64,000 nt of DNA. It comes from Leucobacter chromiireducens. GTDB taxonomy: Bacteria; Actinomycetota; Actinomycetes; Actinomycetales; Microbacteriaceae. Under the pieces are notes generated by a model, which saw nothing but the letters and a program-made list of their open reading frames with translations, made no database searches and was not told the DNA's origin. Shown here one piece after another: positions 52,947 through 61,918 of the stretch; the first letter of the stretch is position 1; each line of letters opens with the position of its first letter. Made by a program: the position numbers and the translations under genes. The DNA lies in assembly GCF_003917135.1 (NCBI RefSeq), contig NZ_RPDI01000003.1:1-64000 (forward strand), given 5' to 3'.

Positions 52947-53690
52947 GTGGGCATTTTCGAGATCGTCGCGGACGGGCAACTGCTCGCCGCCTCGCTCATC
53001 GCGATCGCGGCCGGGCTCGTCTCGTTCCTGTCGCCCTGCATCCTCCCCCTCGTGCCCGGCTACCTCGCCTACGCGAGCGCGAGCGCCGGCGCCGCGCCGG
53101 GGGAAGCGCCGAACCGGCGCCGTCTGGTGCTCGGCTCGGTACTGTTCGTTGCGGGGTTCACCGCGGTCCTCGTCGCGTTCCTCGCGGCGGCCGGCTCCGT
53201 CGGCGTCTGGCTGATCGAGTGGGAGCCCATCATCACCCGCGTCATGGGCGTGTTCGTCATCGTCATGGGGCTCGTGTTCATGGGACTCTTCACGCGCGCG
53301 CAGAACACCCGCAAGCTGAAGCTCAAGCCCAAGCTCGGCCTCGCCGGGGCGCCAGTGCTCGGCGCGGTGTTCGCCATCGGCTGGACGCCATGCATGGGGC
53401 CGACGCTCACCGTCATCATGGGGCTCAGCCTTCAGCAGGGATCGGTGGCCCGCTCCGTGGTGCTCGCGCTCATGTACTGCCTGGGACTCGGGCTGCCGTT
53501 CGTGCTCGCCGCGTTCGGCTTCGGTTGGATGACCCAGACCATGACCTTCTTCAAGCGGCACATCCGTGCCGTGAACCTGATCGGCGGCGGACTGCTGATC
53601 CTCATCGGTCTCCTCATGGTGACCGGGCTCTGGAGCAAGATGATGTTTGCACTGCAGGCGGTGATCGGCGGCTATGTCACGCCCCTCTGA
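52947..53690 (+). CDS. ccdA: Cytochrome c biogenesis thiol transporter CcdA
   Basis: A 247-residue protein with about six membrane helices. Two redox Cys lie in SFLSPCILPLVPGYLAY and AIGWTPCMGPTLTVIMG, the hallmark of CcdA/DsbD transmembrane domains. It carries reducing equivalents from cytoplasmic thioredoxin to ResA. Start GTG 52947, six bases after the resA stop; it overlaps resB by 17 bases. Confidence 0.96.
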   Translation: MGIFEIVADGQLLAASLIAIAAGLVSFLSPCILPLVPGYLAYASASAGAAPGEAPNRRRLVLGSVLFVAGFTAVLVAFLAAAGSVGVWLIEWEPIITRVMGVFVIVMGLVFMGLFTRAQNTRKLKLKPKLGLAGAPVLGAVFAIGWTPCMGPTLTVIMGLSLQQGSVARSVVLALMYCLGLGLPFVLAAFGFGWMTQTMTFFKRHIRAVNLIGGGLLILIGLLMVTGLWSKMMFALQAVIGGYVTPL

Positions 53691-55338
53691 TTACGACGAC
53701 GGCACCGGCGGGGGCGGATCGCTCCGCGCAGAGTCCCCCGAGCTCGGGCTGAAGGGCTGGGGCCGCTGGTTCTGGCGCCAGCTCACCAGCATGCGCGTGG
53801 CCCTGATCCTGCTCCTGCTGCTCGCGGTGGCCGCGATCCCTGGTTCGCTCGTGCCGCAGCGCTCCGCCGACCCGAACGGCGTGGTCCAGTACGAGCAGGA
53901 TCACCCGACGCTGTTCAAGATCCTCGATGCCTTCCCCATCCAGGCATTCGACGTGTACAGCTCCGTCTGGTTCTCGGCGATCTACCTGCTGCTCTTCATC
54001 TCCCTGATCGGCTGCGTACTGCCGCGCCTCGCGCACCATTGGAAGGCCTGGCGCGGCACGCCGCCGAAAACCCCGGCCCGGCTGAACCGCATGGCCGGCT
54101 TCTCCGAGGTACGCGTCTCGAACCCCGACGCGAGCCCCGCGGAGCGCGCCGAGTTCAGCGAGCGCGCCGTCGCCGCAGCAGCGCAGCTCCTGAAGCAGCA
54201 GCGGTACCGCGTGGAGACGCAGGAGGTGACGCGGCGCGGCGTCACCGAGGTGTCGGTCTCCGCGGAGCGCGGCTACCTGCGCGAGACCGGCAACCTGCTG
54301 TTCCACGTCGCCATGCTCGGCGTGCTCATCAGCGTCGGCATCGGCGCGGCGCTGACGTTCAACGGGCAGAAGGTGCTCGTCGAGGGCGAGACGATGGTCA
54401 ACCAGCTCATCGACTACGACACCGTGAACTCCGGCCAGGCGTTCGACACGGGAAGCCTTGAGCCGTTCAGCCTGCGACTCAACTCCCTCGACGTGAGCTA
54501 CATGACCCCGGAGGACGGCAACATTGACGCCCTCGGGCAGGTGAAGGACTACCTCGCCGACATGACGCTCATCAGCGCCGACGGGAAGACGGAGGAGGAG
54601 CACACGATCCGGGTGAACCACCCGCTCCGCGTGCACGGCTCCCCCATCTACCTGATCTCGAACGGCTACGCGCCGCTCATCACGATCAAGAACGCCGCCG
54701 GCGAGGTCGTGTACCGGGAGTCGATGCCGTTCATCCCGCAGGACACGAATATGACCTCCCTGGGTGTCGTGAAGGTACCGTTCGGTATCTCGACGCCGGA
54801 CGGCGAGGGGACGCAGCTCGGTCTCCGCGGCTTCTTCTACCCGACGCAGGCCGAACTCGACACCGGCGCGTTCACCTCCAACTACCCCGACCTTGAGAAC
54901 CCGGTGCTCACGCTCGACGTGTTCACGGGCGATCTCGGCATCGACGGCCAGGTGCCGCAGTCGGTGTACGTGCTCGACACCACCAACATGGAGCAGCTGA
55001 CGGGCCGCGCGGTCGACAAGGATTCGCTGTCGCTCACGCCGGGCGACACCGTCGACCTGCCGAACGGGATGGGCACGATCACGCTCGAGGAGGTGCCGCG
55101 CTACGCCGCGTTCGACGTGATGCAGAACCCTGCGCAGATCTGGATCCTGCTCTTCGCGCTCGCCGGCCTTGGCGGCCTGATGTGGTCGCTCTTCGTGCCG
55201 CGCCGCCGCATGTGGGTGAAGGCCGTGCAGCAGGAGGACGGCGTCGTGCTGCAGTACGCGGGGCTCGCCCGCGGCGATGACCCGGCGCTGGATCGCGCGG
55301 TCGAGGAGCTGCGCGAGCGGCACCGCGAGCTCCTCTAG
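53674..55338 (+). CDS. resB: Cytochrome c biogenesis protein ResB (Ccs1)
   Basis: A 554-residue membrane protein, partner of CcsB in heme delivery and ligation. Membrane segments are near the N-terminus (MRVALILLLLLAVAAIPGSL followed by VPQR), at SAIYLLLFISLIGCVLPRL, at LLFHVAMLGVLISVGIGAAL, and near the C-terminus (IWILLFALAGLGGLMWSLFV), with a large extracytoplasmic domain between. The family phrase PRLAHHWKAWRGTPPKTPARL is present. ATG 53674 lies inside the end of ccdA. Expected neighbour ccsB is missing here and lies at 36.6-37.5 kb. Confidence 0.95.
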   Translation: MSRPSDYDDGTGGGGSLRAESPELGLKGWGRWFWRQLTSMRVALILLLLLAVAAIPGSLVPQRSADPNGVVQYEQDHPTLFKILDAFPIQAFDVYSSVWFSAIYLLLFISLIGCVLPRLAHHWKAWRGTPPKTPARLNRMAGFSEVRVSNPDASPAERAEFSERAVAAAAQLLKQQRYRVETQEVTRRGVTEVSVSAERGYLRETGNLLFHVAMLGVLISVGIGAALTFNGQKVLVEGETMVNQLIDYDTVNSGQAFDTGSLEPFSLRLNSLDVSYMTPEDGNIDALGQVKDYLADMTLISADGKTEEEHTIRVNHPLRVHGSPIYLISNGYAPLITIKNAAGEVVYRESMPFIPQDTNMTSLGVVKVPFGISTPDGEGTQLGLRGFFYPTQAELDTGAFTSNYPDLENPVLTLDVFTGDLGIDGQVPQSVYVLDTTNMEQLTGRAVDKDSLSLTPGDTVDLPNGMGTITLEEVPRYAAFDVMQNPAQIWILLFALAGLGGLMWSLFVPRRRMWVKAVQQEDGVVLQYAGLARGDDPALDRAVEELRERHRELL

Positions 55339-55354
55339 GCAGGGCAGCACCGCC

Positions 55355-55396
55355 CGCTGCGCTGCTCCGGGCCGAAGGCCTCGGGGCAGCGCAGCG
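55355..55396. terminator. Bidirectional hairpin between resB and purU
   Basis: CGCTGCGCTGC (55355-55365) pairs with 55386-55396, with a further GC-rich inner helix, filling the 67-bp gap between the convergent resB and purU genes. Confidence 0.65.
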
Positions 55397-55405
55397 TCCG
55401 AGTAT

Positions 55406-56290
55406 CTAGCGGAAGATGATCGTGCGGTCGCCGTCCGCGAGGATGCGGTTCTCCGCGAACCAGCCAACGGCGCGGCGCAGCACGCGCGCCTCCTCGTCCT
55501 GCCCGAGCTGCACGAGCTCGCGCGGCGAGTACGAGTGGTCGACGCGCACCACGTCCTGCTCGATGATCGGGCCCTCGTCGAGGTCGGTCGTCACGAAGTG
55601 CGCTGTCGCCCCGATCAGCTTCACGCCGCGCTGGTGCGCCTGCTTGTAGGGGTTCGCCCCCTTGAAGCCGGGGAGGAAGGAGTGGTGAATGTTGATCGCG
55701 CGGCCTGCGAGCGCCTCGCACAGCCCCGGCGAGAGGATCTGCATGTAGCGCGCCAGCACCACGAGCTCGATGTCGTGCTCCGCGACCGCCTCCAGCACGC
55801 GGGCCTCGAACGCGTCACGCTCCTCGGGCGACGCGATGGCGCGGTGCTCGAACGGCACGTCGTAGAATTCGGCGATGTCGCGCACGGTCTCGTGGTTCGA
55901 GAGGATGAGCGGCACCTCGATGGGCAGCTGCCCGCCGCGCTGGCGGTAGAGCAGGTCGTTGACGCAGTGCGTCGCCGTTGACGCCAGGATGAGCGTGCGC
56001 ACGGGTCGGCCCACCTGATCGAGCCGCCAGGTCATGTGGTAGCGCTCGGTCACCGGGGCGAGCGCGCTCGTGAACCGCTCGTTGAACGTGTCCGGCTGCG
56101 CCACCGCCTCGACCTGGAGCCGCATGAAGAAGCGGCCGGTGTCTGCTGACGCGAACTGCTGGCTCTCCGCGATGTTGCCGCCGGCCGCCACGATCGCGCC
56201 ACTGATGGCGTGGACGATCCCGGGGCCATCGATGCAGGAGAGGGTGAGCACCCACTGGGTGTCGAGCGTGGAAGTGGCGGTCGTGTTCAT
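55406..56290 (-). CDS. purU: Formyltetrahydrofolate deformylase
   Basis: Hydrolyses 10-formyl-tetrahydrofolate to formate and tetrahydrofolate, balancing the one-carbon pool. 294 residues: N-terminal ACT domain (LTLSCIDGPGIVHAISGAIV), then the formyltransferase-fold catalytic domain with VPLILSNHETVRDIA, YMQILSPGLCEAL, INIHHSFLPGFKGANPYKQA and IGATAHFVTTDLDEGPII. The Asn-His-Asp residues are present in SNHE, HHSFLP and TDLDEGP. Start ATG 56290. It lies close to glyA and folD, also in folate one-carbon metabolism, but on the opposite strand. Confidence 0.96.
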   Translation of the reverse strand: MNTTATSTLDTQWVLTLSCIDGPGIVHAISGAIVAAGGNIAESQQFASADTGRFFMRLQVEAVAQPDTFNERFTSALAPVTERYHMTWRLDQVGRPVRTLILASTATHCVNDLLYRQRGGQLPIEVPLILSNHETVRDIAEFYDVPFEHRAIASPEERDAFEARVLEAVAEHDIELVVLARYMQILSPGLCEALAGRAINIHHSFLPGFKGANPYKQAHQRGVKLIGATAHFVTTDLDEGPIIEQDVVRVDHSYSPRELVQLGQDEEARVLRRAVGWFAENRILADGDRTIIFR

Positions 56291-56473
56291 CCGGCCAATT
56301 CTATTCCACTCCCGGCTGGCGTGACGCCCCGCGGGCCTGCGGCCCGACGGTGCGGAACCCGGGCGGGAGATTTCGAAAGCGTATCAGTGCTCGGATTCGC
56401 CAGCGGATCGCAGTAGCCTGCACGCAGTGGGGGATCCCCGCGGCACTGCGCCGCACACACGAAAGGGCCCCCA

Positions 56474-58201
56474 ATGAATCCCGTGCTGCTCATGATTCTC
56501 GGCCTCGCCATTTTCGCGCTCGGCTACATCTTCTACTCGCGCTACCTCGCCAAACGCGTCTATCAGCTCGACGAGAAGTTCACCACCCCGGCTCACGAGC
56601 TTGAGGACGACGTCGACTACGTGCCGACGAACAAATTCATTCTCTGGGGGCACCACTTCACCTCGGTCGCGGGCGCGGCGCCCATCGTCGGACCAGCAAT
56701 CGCGGTGATCTGGGGGTGGCTGCCTGCCTTCCTGTGGGTCACGATCGGCACGGTGTTCTTCGCCGGGATGCACGACCTCGGGGCGCTCTGGGCGTCCGTG
56801 CGCAACAAGGGGCGCTCGATCGGGGCGCTGTCCTCCCGCTACATCGGCAAGCGCGGCTCCGCACTGTTTCTCGTGGTGATCTTCCTGCTGCTGCTCATGG
56901 TGATCGCGGCGTTCGCCGTGGTGATCACCGGGCTGCTGATCAGCACGCCCTCCGCGGTGATCCCCACCTGGGGCGCCATCGTCGTCGCGCTGCTGGTCGG
57001 GATCGCGGTGTACCGACTGAAGTGGCCGCTGATCCCGATCACGATTGTCGGCGTGGTCTCCCTGTACGGCCTCATCGTGCTGGGCGACCGGGTGCCCGTG
57101 GTGCTGCCGGAAACGACGCTGGGCATGAGCCCCGCGGCGTTCTGGATCGTCGCGCTCTTCATCTACGGCGGGATCGCCTCGCTGCTGCCGGTCTGGGTGT
57201 TGCTCCAGCCGCGCGACTACATCAACGGCGTGCAGTTGTTCGTCGGCCTGATCCTGCTCTACAGCGCTGTGCTCGTCGGCACGCTGTTTCTCGGTACCGG
57301 GCATGACCTCGTCGCCCCGGCGGTCAACACCGCGACGCCGCCTGGCACGCCCAGCCTCGTCCCGCTCCTCTTTGTGACGATCGCGTGCGGCGCGATCTCC
57401 GGGTTCCACGGCACCGTCGCTTCCGGCACGACCTCGAAGCAGCTCGACCGCGAACCCGACGCGAGATTCGTCGGATACTTCGGGGCGGTCGGCGAGGGGC
57501 TGCTCTCCCTCGGCACGATCCTCGCGGTGACGGCCGGCTTCCGCACGGCGGCCGAGTGGGAGAGCGTGTACAGCGAGTTCGGGGCCGGTGGCGTCGGCGC
57601 GTTCGTCGAGGGCGGCGGGATTCTGATGCAGCAGGGCATCGGTCTGCCCGCCTCGCTCAGCTCGACCGTGCTGGCCACGATGGCCGTGCTCTTCGCCGCG
57701 ACCACGATGGACACCGGCATGCGTTTGCTCCGCTTCGTGGTGCAGGAGATCGGCGACGGCTTGAAGATCCGCATCTCGCGCTTCCCCGCGACGCTCGTGG
57801 TGCTGGTGGTCGGCCTCGGGCTGACGTTCTCACAGGGTGCCGACGGCGAGGGCGGGCTGCGGATCTGGCCGCTGTTCGGCACGACGAACCAGCTGCTCGC
57901 TTCGCTCACGCTCGGGATCGTGGCCGTGATCCTGCTGCGAAAGCGGCGGAACCCGTGGCCGGCGCTGATCCCGCTCATCCTTGTATTCGCGATGGCGTTC
58001 TGGGCGGCGATCGCGCAGCTGTCGACCTTCACGACGCCGGGTGATCCCGACTGGCTGCTCTTCGGCATCGATCTCATCATCATTGTGGCGAGCGTGTGGG
58101 TGGCGGTCGAGGTCATCATTGCGATGCGGCGCGCGATGCGGGAGCCGGCCGAGGCCCCCGACGCGGATGAGGTGCAGGCCGCGGTGCGGGAGGCCAGCTA
58201 G
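56474..58201 (+). CDS. cstA: CstA-family carbon starvation protein (pyruvate/peptide transporter)
   Basis: A 575-residue membrane protein with many helices. CstA motifs: DYVPTNKFILWGHHFTSVAG near the N-terminus, GPAIAVIWGWLPAFLWV, VFFAGMHDLGALWASVRNKG, SGFHGTVASGTTSKQLDRE and FGTTNQLLASLTLG. Family members import pyruvate or peptides during carbon limitation. Shorter than E. coli CstA (701), as usual in Gram-positives. Start ATG with AAAGGG upstream; the stop shares a base with the GTG of the next small gene, so cstA, cory-CC-star and the ArsA-like gene are one operon. Confidence 0.94.
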   Translation: MNPVLLMILGLAIFALGYIFYSRYLAKRVYQLDEKFTTPAHELEDDVDYVPTNKFILWGHHFTSVAGAAPIVGPAIAVIWGWLPAFLWVTIGTVFFAGMHDLGALWASVRNKGRSIGALSSRYIGKRGSALFLVVIFLLLLMVIAAFAVVITGLLISTPSAVIPTWGAIVVALLVGIAVYRLKWPLIPITIVGVVSLYGLIVLGDRVPVVLPETTLGMSPAAFWIVALFIYGGIASLLPVWVLLQPRDYINGVQLFVGLILLYSAVLVGTLFLGTGHDLVAPAVNTATPPGTPSLVPLLFVTIACGAISGFHGTVASGTTSKQLDREPDARFVGYFGAVGEGLLSLGTILAVTAGFRTAAEWESVYSEFGAGGVGAFVEGGGILMQQGIGLPASLSSTVLATMAVLFAATTMDTGMRLLRFVVQEIGDGLKIRISRFPATLVVLVVGLGLTFSQGADGEGGLRIWPLFGTTNQLLASLTLGIVAVILLRKRRNPWPALIPLILVFAMAFWAAIAQLSTFTTPGDPDWLLFGIDLIIIVASVWVAVEVIIAMRRAMREPAEAPDADEVQAAVREAS

Positions 58202-58455
58202 TGGGCCGGTGGGGATCGCTGCTGGCCGGCGCGCGCGAGCTCGCCGTCGCGCCCTACCGCCGCACGTTCGCCCGCGCGAAGCGCGACGAGGAGGACCTGT
58301 TCACGCTGCTCGTGCTCGGCGAGACGCTCGGGGTGCCGGACCCGGTCGCGTACTACACGATCGAGCTGATGCCGCACCTCCTGCCCGAGTTCCACGCCTG
58401 GCATCGTCGCATGGGGATGCCGCGCTCGCCCCTGGACCAGTTCGCGTGCTGCTGA
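58201..58455 (+). CDS. Cory-CC-star small protein
   Basis: An 84-residue protein ending exactly in Cys-Cys-stop (SPLDQFACC), the feature for which the cory-CC-star family is named. The body is basic then hydrophobic (LFTLLVLGETLGVPDPVAYY, then LMPHLLPEFHAWHRRMGM). GTG start overlaps the cstA stop by one base; the end overlaps the ArsA-like gene by ten bases. Function unknown; the terminal cysteines might bind metal, be modified, or contact the partner ATPase. The recurrent link to cstA and an ArsA-type ATPase suggests an assembly or regulatory module for the transporter. Confidence 0.85.
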   Translation: MGRWGSLLAGARELAVAPYRRTFARAKRDEEDLFTLLVLGETLGVPDPVAYYTIELMPHLLPEFHAWHRRMGMPRSPLDQFACC

Positions 58456-59420
58456 CGGCGCTCACGGGCACGCCGGTGGTGTTCGTCGGTGGTAAGGGTG
58501 GGGTCGGGAAGACCACGATCGCGTCGGCCCTCGCCCGCGCCGCGGCCGAGCGTGGGCAGCGCGTGCAGCTCGTCTCCACCGATCCCGCGCACAATCTCGG
58601 CCACGTCTGGGGGTGCGCGGTCGGCGATCCTGGGACGCGCCTCTGGACCGCGCCGCTGGGATCCAGCGGCCGGGTCGACGGTGTGGAGATCGATGCTGCG
58701 GCGACAACCGAGCGGCACCTCGCCGCCGTCGCGGGGACGGTGCGGCGCATGCTGCCGGCGGAGATGCACGCGCAGGCCGAGCAGCACCTCGCGCTCGCGC
58801 GCGACGCCCCGGGGAGCCATGAGGCGGCGACACTTGAGCGGGTGGCCGACGCGGTGGCGCGCGGCCGCGGTGACTTCGACCTCACCGTGTTCGACACGGC
58901 CCCGACCGGGCACACGCTCCGGCTGCTCTCCCTGCCGCGCCGACTGCTCGCGTGGAGCGAGGGGCTGCTCGATCGGCGGACGCGCGCCGACCGCTTCGCC
59001 GGGGCGCTGCGCGGGATCGACGCGGACGGCGCCGCAGCTGGCGTGCCGGATCGCGATCGCGCGCTCGAACGCGTGCTCACGCACCGGCGCGATCGCTTCG
59101 CGGAGCTCGCCGCGGTGCTCGGGGACGCCGAGCGCGCGCGCTTCGTGCTCGTGACCACCGCCGAGCGGATCCCGCTCGTGGAGAGCCGCGAGCTGGCCGC
59201 CGAGCTTCGCCGCATCGGGGTCGCGGTGGGCGGGGTGGTGCTGAACCGGCTCGCGTCGGAGGCCGCGGGCGAGGCGGGCCGCCCGTCGGACGCGGAGTAT
59301 GGAGCCGCGCTGCGCGCGCTCCGCGCCGAGCTCCCCGGGGTGCCGCTCTCAGAGGTGCCGGCCATCGCCGGCGGCGTGCACGGCGACGAGGGGCTTCGGG
59401 CACTCGGCGCGTGGCTGTAA
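58446..59420 (+). CDS. ArsA/Get3-family ATPase
   Basis: A 324-residue P-loop ATPase of the ArsA/GET3 branch. Deviant Walker A is [17 protein letters not shown], then [14 protein letters not shown] (switch I), [14 protein letters not shown] (switch II) and [10 protein letters not shown]. The metal-binding cysteines of arsenite-pump ArsA are not evident and no arsB is nearby, so arsenite export is unlikely. Start GTG 58446 lies inside the end of the CC-star gene (reading VLLTALTG); upstream in-frame sequence belongs to the other genes. By analogy with Get3 it may chaperone a membrane or tail-anchored protein, perhaps CstA or the CC-star protein. Confidence 0.88.
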   Translation: MLLTALTGTPVVFVGGKGGVGKTTIASALARAAAERGQRVQLVSTDPAHNLGHVWGCAVGDPGTRLWTAPLGSSGRVDGVEIDAAATTERHLAAVAGTVRRMLPAEMHAQAEQHLALARDAPGSHEAATLERVADAVARGRGDFDLTVFDTAPTGHTLRLLSLPRRLLAWSEGLLDRRTRADRFAGALRGIDADGAAAGVPDRDRALERVLTHRRDRFAELAAVLGDAERARFVLVTTAERIPLVESRELAAELRRIGVAVGGVVLNRLASEAAGEAGRPSDAEYGAALRALRAELPGVPLSEVPAIAGGVHGDEGLRALGAWL

Positions 59421-59449
59421 CTTTGCGGCGCTCCGCGACCCCGCGCTGG

Positions 59450-59455
59450 TATGCT
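59450..59455 (+). promoter_or_regulatory. -10 box for glyA-folD
   Basis: TATGCT ends six bases before the first paired base of the riboswitch, placing transcription start at about 59461. No clear -35 was found at the usual distance. Confidence 0.4.
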
Positions 59456-59458
59456 GAT

Positions 59459-59536
59459 CTGGTCGTGACTGGCGTACAGATGGTCCACCATCGGGGAACG
59501 ACACCTCTTCACGGAATGGCCGCTCGCCTGGGTCTT
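59459..59536 (+). ncRNA. ZTP riboswitch (pfl motif) controlling glyA-folD
   Basis: The sequence matches the conserved pfl/ZTP core: GTGACTGGCG at 59465-59474, CCACC and GGGGAACGA (59493-59501) closing a stem with GTCGT (59462-59466 with 59498-59502), and the 3' element CGCCTGGG (59525-59532). ZTP riboswitches sense ZMP/ZTP (AICAR nucleotides), which accumulate when 10-formyl-tetrahydrofolate runs short, and turn on folate one-carbon genes. Finding it directly before glyA and folD fits exactly. No intrinsic terminator is obvious, so control is probably at translation of glyA. Confidence 0.88.
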
Positions 59537-59587
59537 GATTCCGATCCCGATTCCGCCCGCGCGGAGCGAACACCTGAGGAGCGCACC

Positions 59588-60871
59588 ATGTCCACCCAGT
59601 CAGCTTTCTTCAACGAGCCGCTTGAGGTCGTCGATCCCGAAATCGCCGAGGTCCTCAAGAACGAGCTCGGCCGCCAGCGCGGCACGCTCGAGATGATCGC
59701 CAGCGAGAACTTCGTTCCGCGCGCGGTGCTCGAGGCGCAGGGCTCCGTCCTCACCAACAAGTACGCCGAGGGCTACCCGGGGCGCCGCTACTACGGTGGC
59801 TGCGAGTACGTCGACATCGCGGAGGATCTCGCTCGGGATCGCGCGAAGTCGCTGTTCGGCGCCGCGTACGCGAACGTCCAGCCCCACTCGGGCGCATCGG
59901 CGAACGCCGCGGTGCTCTCCGCGATCGCGGAGCCGGGCGACACGATCCTCGGCCTGGAGCTCTCGCACGGTGGGCACCTCACCCACGGCATGAAGCTCAA
60001 CTTCTCCGGCAAGCTCTACAACGTCGCCTCGTACGGCGTCGATCCCGAGACGTTCCTGATCGACATGGACGTCGTGCGGGCGAAGGCACTCGAGGTGAAG
60101 CCCAAGGTCATCATCGCCGGCTGGTCGGCGTACCCGCGCACGCTCGACTTCGCGGCGTTCCGCGCGATCGCCGACGAGGTGGGCGCGACGCTCTGGGTCG
60201 ACATGGCGCACTTCGCTGGCCTCGTGGCCGCTGGCCTGTACCCGAACCCGGTGCCGCACGCGCACGTCGTTTCCTCGACCGTGCACAAGACCATCGGCGG
60301 CCCCCGCTCGGGTTTCATCCTCACGAACGATCTGGATCTCTATAAGAAGATCAACTCGAACGTGTTCCCCGGCCAGCAGGGCGGCCCGCTCATGCACGTG
60401 ATCGCGGCGAAGGCGACCGCGTTCAAGCTCGCGGCTACCGAGGAGTTCGCCGACCGCCAGGCGCGCACGCTCTCGGGCGCGAAGCTCCTCGCGTCGGCGC
60501 TCACCACCGAGGCGTCGAAGGCCGCCGGTGTTGACGTGCTCACGGGCGGCACCGACGTGCACCTGGTGCTCGCTGACCTGCGCCACTCGCAGCTCGACGG
60601 CCAGCAGGCCGAGGACGCGCTGCACGCGGTCGGCATCACGGTGAACCGCAACTCGGTGCCGTTCGATCCGCGCCCGCCGATGGTGACGAGCGGCCTGCGC
60701 ATCGGCACGCCGGCGCTCGCGACCCGCGGCTTTGGCGACGTCGAGTTCGCCGAGGTTTCCGACATCATCGCGCTGACCCTGCAGCAGGCCGGCGACATCG
60801 AGGCGCTGCGCGCGCGCGTCACGGCGCTCGCCGAGGCCTTCCCGCTGTACCCCGGCCTCGAGGAGTGGTGA
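59588..60871 (+). CDS. glyA: Serine hydroxymethyltransferase
   Basis: PLP enzyme interconverting serine and glycine while loading a one-carbon unit on tetrahydrofolate. 427 residues. Motifs: [36 protein letters not shown], the PLP-lysine region [39 protein letters not shown] and [15 protein letters not shown]. Start ATG 59588 has GAGGAGC upstream; the leader carries a ZTP riboswitch. Followed by folD after about five bases, forming a one-carbon operon. Confidence 0.97.
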   Translation: MSTQSAFFNEPLEVVDPEIAEVLKNELGRQRGTLEMIASENFVPRAVLEAQGSVLTNKYAEGYPGRRYYGGCEYVDIAEDLARDRAKSLFGAAYANVQPHSGASANAAVLSAIAEPGDTILGLELSHGGHLTHGMKLNFSGKLYNVASYGVDPETFLIDMDVVRAKALEVKPKVIIAGWSAYPRTLDFAAFRAIADEVGATLWVDMAHFAGLVAAGLYPNPVPHAHVVSSTVHKTIGGPRSGFILTNDLDLYKKINSNVFPGQQGGPLMHVIAAKATAFKLAATEEFADRQARTLSGAKLLASALTTEASKAAGVDVLTGGTDVHLVLADLRHSQLDGQQAEDALHAVGITVNRNSVPFDPRPPMVTSGLRIGTPALATRGFGDVEFAEVSDIIALTLQQAGDIEALRARVTALAEAFPLYPGLEEW

Positions 60872-60876
60872 GCCCG

Positions 60877-61770
60877 GTGGCTGAGTCCACCGGCGCACAG
60901 CGCCTGAACGGCACGCAGGCCGCGGCCGACATCAAGGCCGAGCTCACCGAGCGCGTCGCCGCGCTTGCCGGGCGCGGCATCGTGCCCGGTCTCGCGACCG
61001 TGCTCGTCGGCGAGGATCCGGGATCGCAGTGGTACGTCGCGGGGAAGCACCGCGACTGCGCCGAGGTCGGCATCGCGTCGATCAAGCGCGAGCTGCCCGA
61101 GTCGGTGTCGCAGGAGGAGCTTGAGGCGGTGCTCGCCGAGCTCAACGCGGATCCCGCGTGCACGGGCTACATCGTCCAGCTGCCGCTGCCGAAGCACATC
61201 GACACGGATCGCATCCTTGAGTGCATCGATCCGGCGAAGGACGCCGATGGGCTGCACCCCACCAACCTGGGGCGGCTCGTGCTCAACGCGAACACCGAGA
61301 TCACCTCGCCGCTGCCGTGCACACCGCGCGGTGTCATCGAGCTGGTGGAGCGCAACGGCCTGTCGTGGGCGGGCAAGCACGTGGTCGTGGTTGGCCGCGG
61401 TGTGACGGTGGGGCGCCCGATTGGGCCGCTGCTGACGCGCCGCGAGTTCAACGCGACGGTGACGCTCACCCACACCGGAACGCAGGATCTGTCCGCTGAG
61501 CTGCGCCGTGCCGACGTGATCGTCGCCGCCGCCGGCGTTGAGGGCATCGTGCGCGCCGAGGACGTCAAGCCGGGCGCCATCGTGCTCGACGTTGGGGTCT
61601 CGCGCAAAACCGACCCCGAGACCGGCAAGAGCCGCGTGGTGGGCGACGTCGATCCCGCGGTTGCTGACGTTGCGGGCTGGGTCTCCCCCAACCCGGGTGG
61701 CGTCGGCCCCATGACCCGCGCGCTGCTCCTGAAAAACGTCGTCGAGATGGCGGAGCGCGCAGCCGCATAG
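60877..61770 (+). CDS. folD: Methylenetetrahydrofolate dehydrogenase/methenyltetrahydrofolate cyclohydrolase
   Basis: Bifunctional enzyme converting 5,10-methylene- to 10-formyl-tetrahydrofolate. About 297 residues. Motifs: [20 protein letters not shown] (the catalytic Lys is in YVAGK), [35 protein letters not shown] (NADP loop) and the C-terminal [14 protein letters not shown]. Several GTG codons are possible starts (60865, 60868, 60877); 60877 is best spaced from GAGGAG. Shares the riboswitch-controlled transcript with glyA. Confidence 0.96.
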   Translation: MAESTGAQRLNGTQAAADIKAELTERVAALAGRGIVPGLATVLVGEDPGSQWYVAGKHRDCAEVGIASIKRELPESVSQEELEAVLAELNADPACTGYIVQLPLPKHIDTDRILECIDPAKDADGLHPTNLGRLVLNANTEITSPLPCTPRGVIELVERNGLSWAGKHVVVVGRGVTVGRPIGPLLTRREFNATVTLTHTGTQDLSAELRRADVIVAAAGVEGIVRAEDVKPGAIVLDVGVSRKTDPETGKSRVVGDVDPAVADVAGWVSPNPGGVGPMTRALLLKNVVEMAERAAA

Positions 61771-61820
61771 GGTGCCCGGACGCTGGGGCGCTGGCGCTTC
61801 GTGCGCCGCGCCGTCCACAT

Positions 61821-61873
61821 ACGGCAGGGCCCCTGTGGCGGAACGTGATGTTCCGCCGCAGGGGCCCTGCCGT
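61821..61873. terminator. 24-bp bidirectional hairpin after folD
   Basis: Arms 61821-61844 and 61850-61873 are complementary with one mismatch around a five-base loop (GTGAT). It separates the plus-strand glyA-folD operon from the convergent secreted-protein operon and starts 50 bases after the folD stop. Confidence 0.75.
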
Positions 61874-61918
61874 GTCCCCGCCCCGGATCCCGCGCCGCTC
61901 AGCACGGGCTCCAGTGCC

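Noticed and set aside
58446-59420. Arsenite-efflux ATPase ArsA
   Set aside because: No arsenite permease, ArsR or ArsD nearby and no visible metal-binding Cys set; the operon context is CstA and the CC-star protein.
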